Source: Rhodospirillaceae bacterium (GTDB lineage: Bacteria > Pseudomonadota > Alphaproteobacteria > CACIAM-22H2). Taken from it: a DNA stretch of 64,000 bases. The notes below the pieces were generated by a model. It did no database searches and was not told the origin of the DNA. It was given only the letters and a program-made list of their open reading frames with translations. Where the stretch lies: positions 1 to 64,000 of the forward strand of contig JAIXXA010000166.1 in the NCBI GenBank assembly GCA_027490975.1, read 5' to 3'. Positions 61,357-64,000 of the stretch are shown one piece after another. Positions within the stretch are counted from its first letter, which is position 1. The number at the start of each line of letters is the position of its first letter. Position numbers and translations under genes: made by a program.

Positions 61357-62610
61357 TCAGTCGGCGGCTTTGCGCGCCGTTTGCGCGGCGTCGCGATAGC
61401 AGGCGAGCGCTTGGGGCACTGCCGCATTGGTCGCAATCTTCGCACCATTGGCGAGCAGCACCGACTCGAGGGCCGCGAGCGTGGTCAGCACGCAATCCTT
61501 GCGCGCATTGTAGCCCATCGTGCCGATGCGCCAGATCTTGCCGTGCAGCGGCCCGAAGCTGGTGCCGATTTCGATGCCGAAATCCTCGAGCATCGACCGG
61601 CGCACGGCTTCGCCCGCCACGCCGTCGGGGATGTAGACGCCGACGACATTGGCCATCTTGTGGCGCTGGTCGCCGAACAGCTTGAGACCCATCGCCGCAA
61701 GCCCTTGCGCCATCGCGTCGCCCGCCAGACGGTGGCGCGCAAAGGCCGCCTCGAGCCCTTCTTCGACCAGAATCTTGGCGCATTCGCGTGCGCCATAGAG
61801 CATCGAGGTCGCCTCCGTATGATGGTTGAGGCGCTTTTCGCCCCAGTAATCCATGATCATCGCAAGGTCGAAATAGTTGGACGCAATGCGCCGCCCCGGC
61901 CCGGCCACGTCGGCGGCCGTTGCAATGCCCTGCTCGACATGGCGCCGGCGCATGATCGCTTCTTCGGCGCGCGGGCCGATCGTGATCGGCGCGGAGCCAG
62001 ACGGCCCGGCGAGGCATTTCTGCAGGCCCGAGGAGACGAGATCGAGCTGCCACTCGTCGGCGCGCAGATCGTTGCCGCCGAGCGACGCGGTCGTGTCGGT
62101 GTAGAGCAACGCGTCGTAGGCACGCGCGAGTTTGCCGAGCTCGTTCAACGGCTGCAGCATCGTGGTCGAAGTGTCGCCCTGGCACACGGCGAGCAGTTTC
62201 GGGCGATGCTGCTTCAAAGCTGCTTCGATCTGTTCGGGCGTAAAGACGGTGCCCCATTCGGCCTGGATTTCGACAACTTCGGCACCGCAGCGACGCGCGA
62301 TTTCGGCCTTCAGATGTCCGAACCGGCCGAAGACGGGCACCAGCACCTTGTCGCCGGGCTCGATCAGCGAAACCATCGCCGCCTCGATGCCGCCGCGCGC
62401 GGTCGCGTCGATCAGCAGCGACCATTTGTTCTGGGTGCGGAAAACCTGGCGGTAGAGCGCCATCGTCTCGGCCATCAGAGCTGTCATCGACGGGTCGAAC
62501 TGGCCGACCAAGGGGGTCGCCATGGCGCGCAGCACGCGCGGATCGGCATTGATGGGGCCAGGGCCCATCAGCAGGCGGGCAGGCGGGTTCAGATCGGCGA
62601 AAACGGTCAT
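61357..62610 (-). CDS. Class V aminotransferase, (S)-ureidoglycine-glyoxylate type
   Basis: PLP enzyme of 417 residues. The start NPPARLLMGPGPINADPRVL, the QGDTSTTMLQPL stretch near 144-155, Lys198 in SSGLQKCLAGPSG, and NHHTEATSMLYGARECA with FGIEIGTSFGPL near the end agree closely with (S)-ureidoglycine-glyoxylate transaminases of purine breakdown (PucG/HpxJ type) as well as alanine-glyoxylate aminotransferase. The xanthine dehydrogenase in the same window suits purine use. Specific activity is inferred. Cotranscription with the TauE/SafE-like gene is likely. Confidence 0.85.
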   Translation of the reverse strand: MTVFADLNPPARLLMGPGPINADPRVLRAMATPLVGQFDPSMTALMAETMALYRQVFRTQNKWSLLIDATARGGIEAAMVSLIEPGDKVLVPVFGRFGHLKAEIARRCGAEVVEIQAEWGTVFTPEQIEAALKQHRPKLLAVCQGDTSTTMLQPLNELGKLARAYDALLYTDTTASLGGNDLRADEWQLDLVSSGLQKCLAGPSGSAPITIGPRAEEAIMRRRHVEQGIATAADVAGPGRRIASNYFDLAMIMDYWGEKRLNHHTEATSMLYGARECAKILVEEGLEAAFARHRLAGDAMAQGLAAMGLKLFGDQRHKMANVVGVYIPDGVAGEAVRRSMLEDFGIEIGTSFGPLHGKIWRIGTMGYNARKDCVLTTLAALESVLLANGAKIATNAAVPQALACYRDAAQTARKAAD

Positions 62611-62754
62611 GGGTCAGCCGCGATGCTGGAGGAAAACGGGAATTCTGCCCGGTTTTCCCGCGAAATGGCGCCAAGCGCAAGAGCCCGCGACTTTTGCCAC
62701 GAAGCCCCGGCGCATGCTATCCAACCCGACCGCCAAAACAGGACATGAAGACCG

Positions 62755-64000
62755 ATGCTCGACCGCAATTTCGTCCTTGCCAATCTCGCCGACATCGCTG
62801 CGAATTGCCGCAATCGCGGCGTCGAAATCGATCTCGACCGCTTCGCGCAAATCGAGGCCGCGCGCAAAAAGGCCGACCAGGCCCTGCAGGACGCCCAGCG
62901 CGAGGCCAATGCGCTGGCCTCCGCCAAGGATCTGTCGGTCGACCAGAAGCGCGAACAAGGCCGCCTGTTGCGCGAGAAGCGCGAGGCGCTCAAAGCCGAG
63001 CTCGACGCCGCGCAGGCCGAGGCCGACGCGCTGCTGCTGCGCATCCCCAACATGACGCACCCGGCGTCGCCCGTCGGGCGCGACGACAAGGACAACAAAG
63101 AAATCGACCGCAACGCGGTGCCGCATCCGAAATTCGATTTCGCCGCGCGCGATCACGTCGCCCTCGGCGACCTGCTCGGCATCATCGACACCGAAGGCGG
63201 CAGCAAGGTCGCCGGCCCCGGCTTCTATTTCCTCAAAGGCGACGGGGCGCGCTTGGAACTGGCACTCCAGAATTTCGCGGTCGAGTTCCTGGCCAAGCGC
63301 GGCTACGTGCCGCACATCACGCCCGACATGGCGCGCGACACGATCCTGCAGGGCACGGGCTTCGTGCCGCGCGGGGCCGAGACCAACACCTACCGCATCG
63401 AAGACCACGACATGTCGCTGATCGCGACGGCCGAGATCACGCTGTGCGGCCTCTACCAGGACACGATCCTCGACGAAGCCGAGCTGCCGATCCGCATTGC
63501 GGGCGTGTCGCACTGCTTCCGCACCGAGCGCGCGGCGGGCCGGGCGACGCGCGGCCTCTATCGCGTGCATCAGTTCACGAAGGTCGAGATGGTCGTGATC
63601 GCCACCCCCGAGCAGTCGGAATCGATCCACGCCGAACTGCTCGCCAACGAGCGCGCGATTTTCGACGCGCTCGAACTGCCCTATCGCGTGCTCGACATCT
63701 GCACGGGCGATTTGGGCGGGGCTGCCTATCGCAAATACGATCTCGAAGCCTGGATGCCGGGCCGCGGGCAAGGCGGCGAGTTCGGCGAAGTCACGAGCAC
63801 GTCGAACTGCACCGACTACCAGGCGCGCCGCCTCAATATCCGCTACCGCAAAGGACCGAAGGAAAAGCCGCTCTACGCGCACACGCTGAACGGCACGGGT
63901 ATTGCGCTCGGCCGCGCCATGATCGCGATCCTCGAGAACAACCAGGAAGCCGACGGCAGCGTGCGCCTGCCCGCCGCCCTGCAGGCTTTCATGGGCCAGA
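62755..64000 (+). CDS. serS: Serine-tRNA ligase (3' end cut by window)
   Basis: Charges tRNA-Ser. About 415 residues are visible. The N-terminal coiled-coil arm runs from about 30 to 100; the catalytic core shows class II motif 2 in HCFRTERAAGRATRGLYR, ICTGDLGGAAYRKYDLEAWM and the motif 3 region GTGIALGRAMIAILENNQ near the window end. The protein is probably complete apart from the last few residues. The ATG at 62755 follows GAAGACCG; no other start fits. Confidence 0.97.
   Translation, partial: MLDRNFVLANLADIAANCRNRGVEIDLDRFAQIEAARKKADQALQDAQREANALASAKDLSVDQKREQGRLLREKREALKAELDAAQAEADALLLRIPNMTHPASPVGRDDKDNKEIDRNAVPHPKFDFAARDHVALGDLLGIIDTEGGSKVAGPGFYFLKGDGARLELALQNFAVEFLAKRGYVPHITPDMARDTILQGTGFVPRGAETNTYRIEDHDMSLIATAEITLCGLYQDTILDEAELPIRIAGVSHCFRTERAAGRATRGLYRVHQFTKVEMVVIATPEQSESIHAELLANERAIFDALELPYRVLDICTGDLGGAAYRKYDLEAWMPGRGQGGEFGEVTSTSNCTDYQARRLNIRYRKGPKEKPLYAHTLNGTGIALGRAMIAILENNQEADGSVRLPAALQAFMGQ

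Overview
This 64 kb stretch is GC-rich (about two thirds G+C) and densely packed, with many 1-30 bp overlaps between genes. Gene content points to an alphaproteobacterium, probably of the Rhodospirillales type. Clues are the SUV3-like helicase / S4 protein / FdxA / CarD block, the ffs-dnaX-ybaB-recR block, a complete cbb3 oxidase locus (ccoNOQP-ccoGHIS) and an RpoH-family sigma factor. I cannot name a genus. No phage, transposase, rRNA, tRNA or CRISPR array was seen.

Layout. 0-2.4 kb: end of an unknown gene, a polyprenyl-phosphate sugar-1-phosphate transferase, an orphan ABC permease and RidA. 2.4-7 kb: xanthine dehydrogenase (xdhABC). 7-10.8 kb: queuosine operon queG-queA-tgt-queF, then a metallo-beta-lactamase-fold protein. 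11.8-14.8 kb: recR, ybaB, dnaX and the 4.5S/SRP RNA gene with its promoter. 14.8-16.9 kb: nudC and a TTC38-like TPR protein. 16.9-25.7 kb: a branched-chain-amino-acid-type ABC transporter plus an acyl-CoA synthetase, interrupted by arsC and two almost identical cytochromes c. 25.8-32.5 kb: a hydrolase, a PAS histidine kinase, aconitase and DUF1232. 32.5-38.7 kb: MAPEG protein, kynA/kynU, Hsp20, htpG and a phosphodiesterase. 38.8-44.8 kb: helicase, S4 protein, fdxA, carD, a phosphatase-like protein with a decayed active site, and an rpoH-type sigma factor. 44.9-46.4 kb: an AT-richer patch with an Mrr-type restriction endonuclease, hairpins and an 11-bp tandem repeat. 46.4-51.9 kb: PhoR-like kinase, a solute-binding protein, an ECF sigma/anti-sigma pair and a lipase-like hydrolase. 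51.9-61.4 kb: cbb3 oxidase and its maturation genes. 61.4-64 kb: ureidoglycine-type aminotransferase and serS (cut by the window end).

How the genes work together. The cbb3 locus carries all structural subunits and maturation factors and is preceded by an FNR/FixK-type box at the exact class II position, so it is probably induced at low oxygen; a second such box precedes Hsp20. HtpG and one cytochrome c share a heat-shock-like promoter pattern (CTTGA-N17-CCTAG). Xanthine dehydrogenase and the ureidoglycine-type aminotransferase both suit purine breakdown, and kynA/kynU start tryptophan breakdown.

The features I would look at first are the Mrr-type gene with a second, EVE/PUA-like N-terminal region in an AT-rich patch; the carD leader with three hairpins; the phosphatase-like protein that has lost its metal-binding motifs; and the split liv operon. 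None of these proves a new system.
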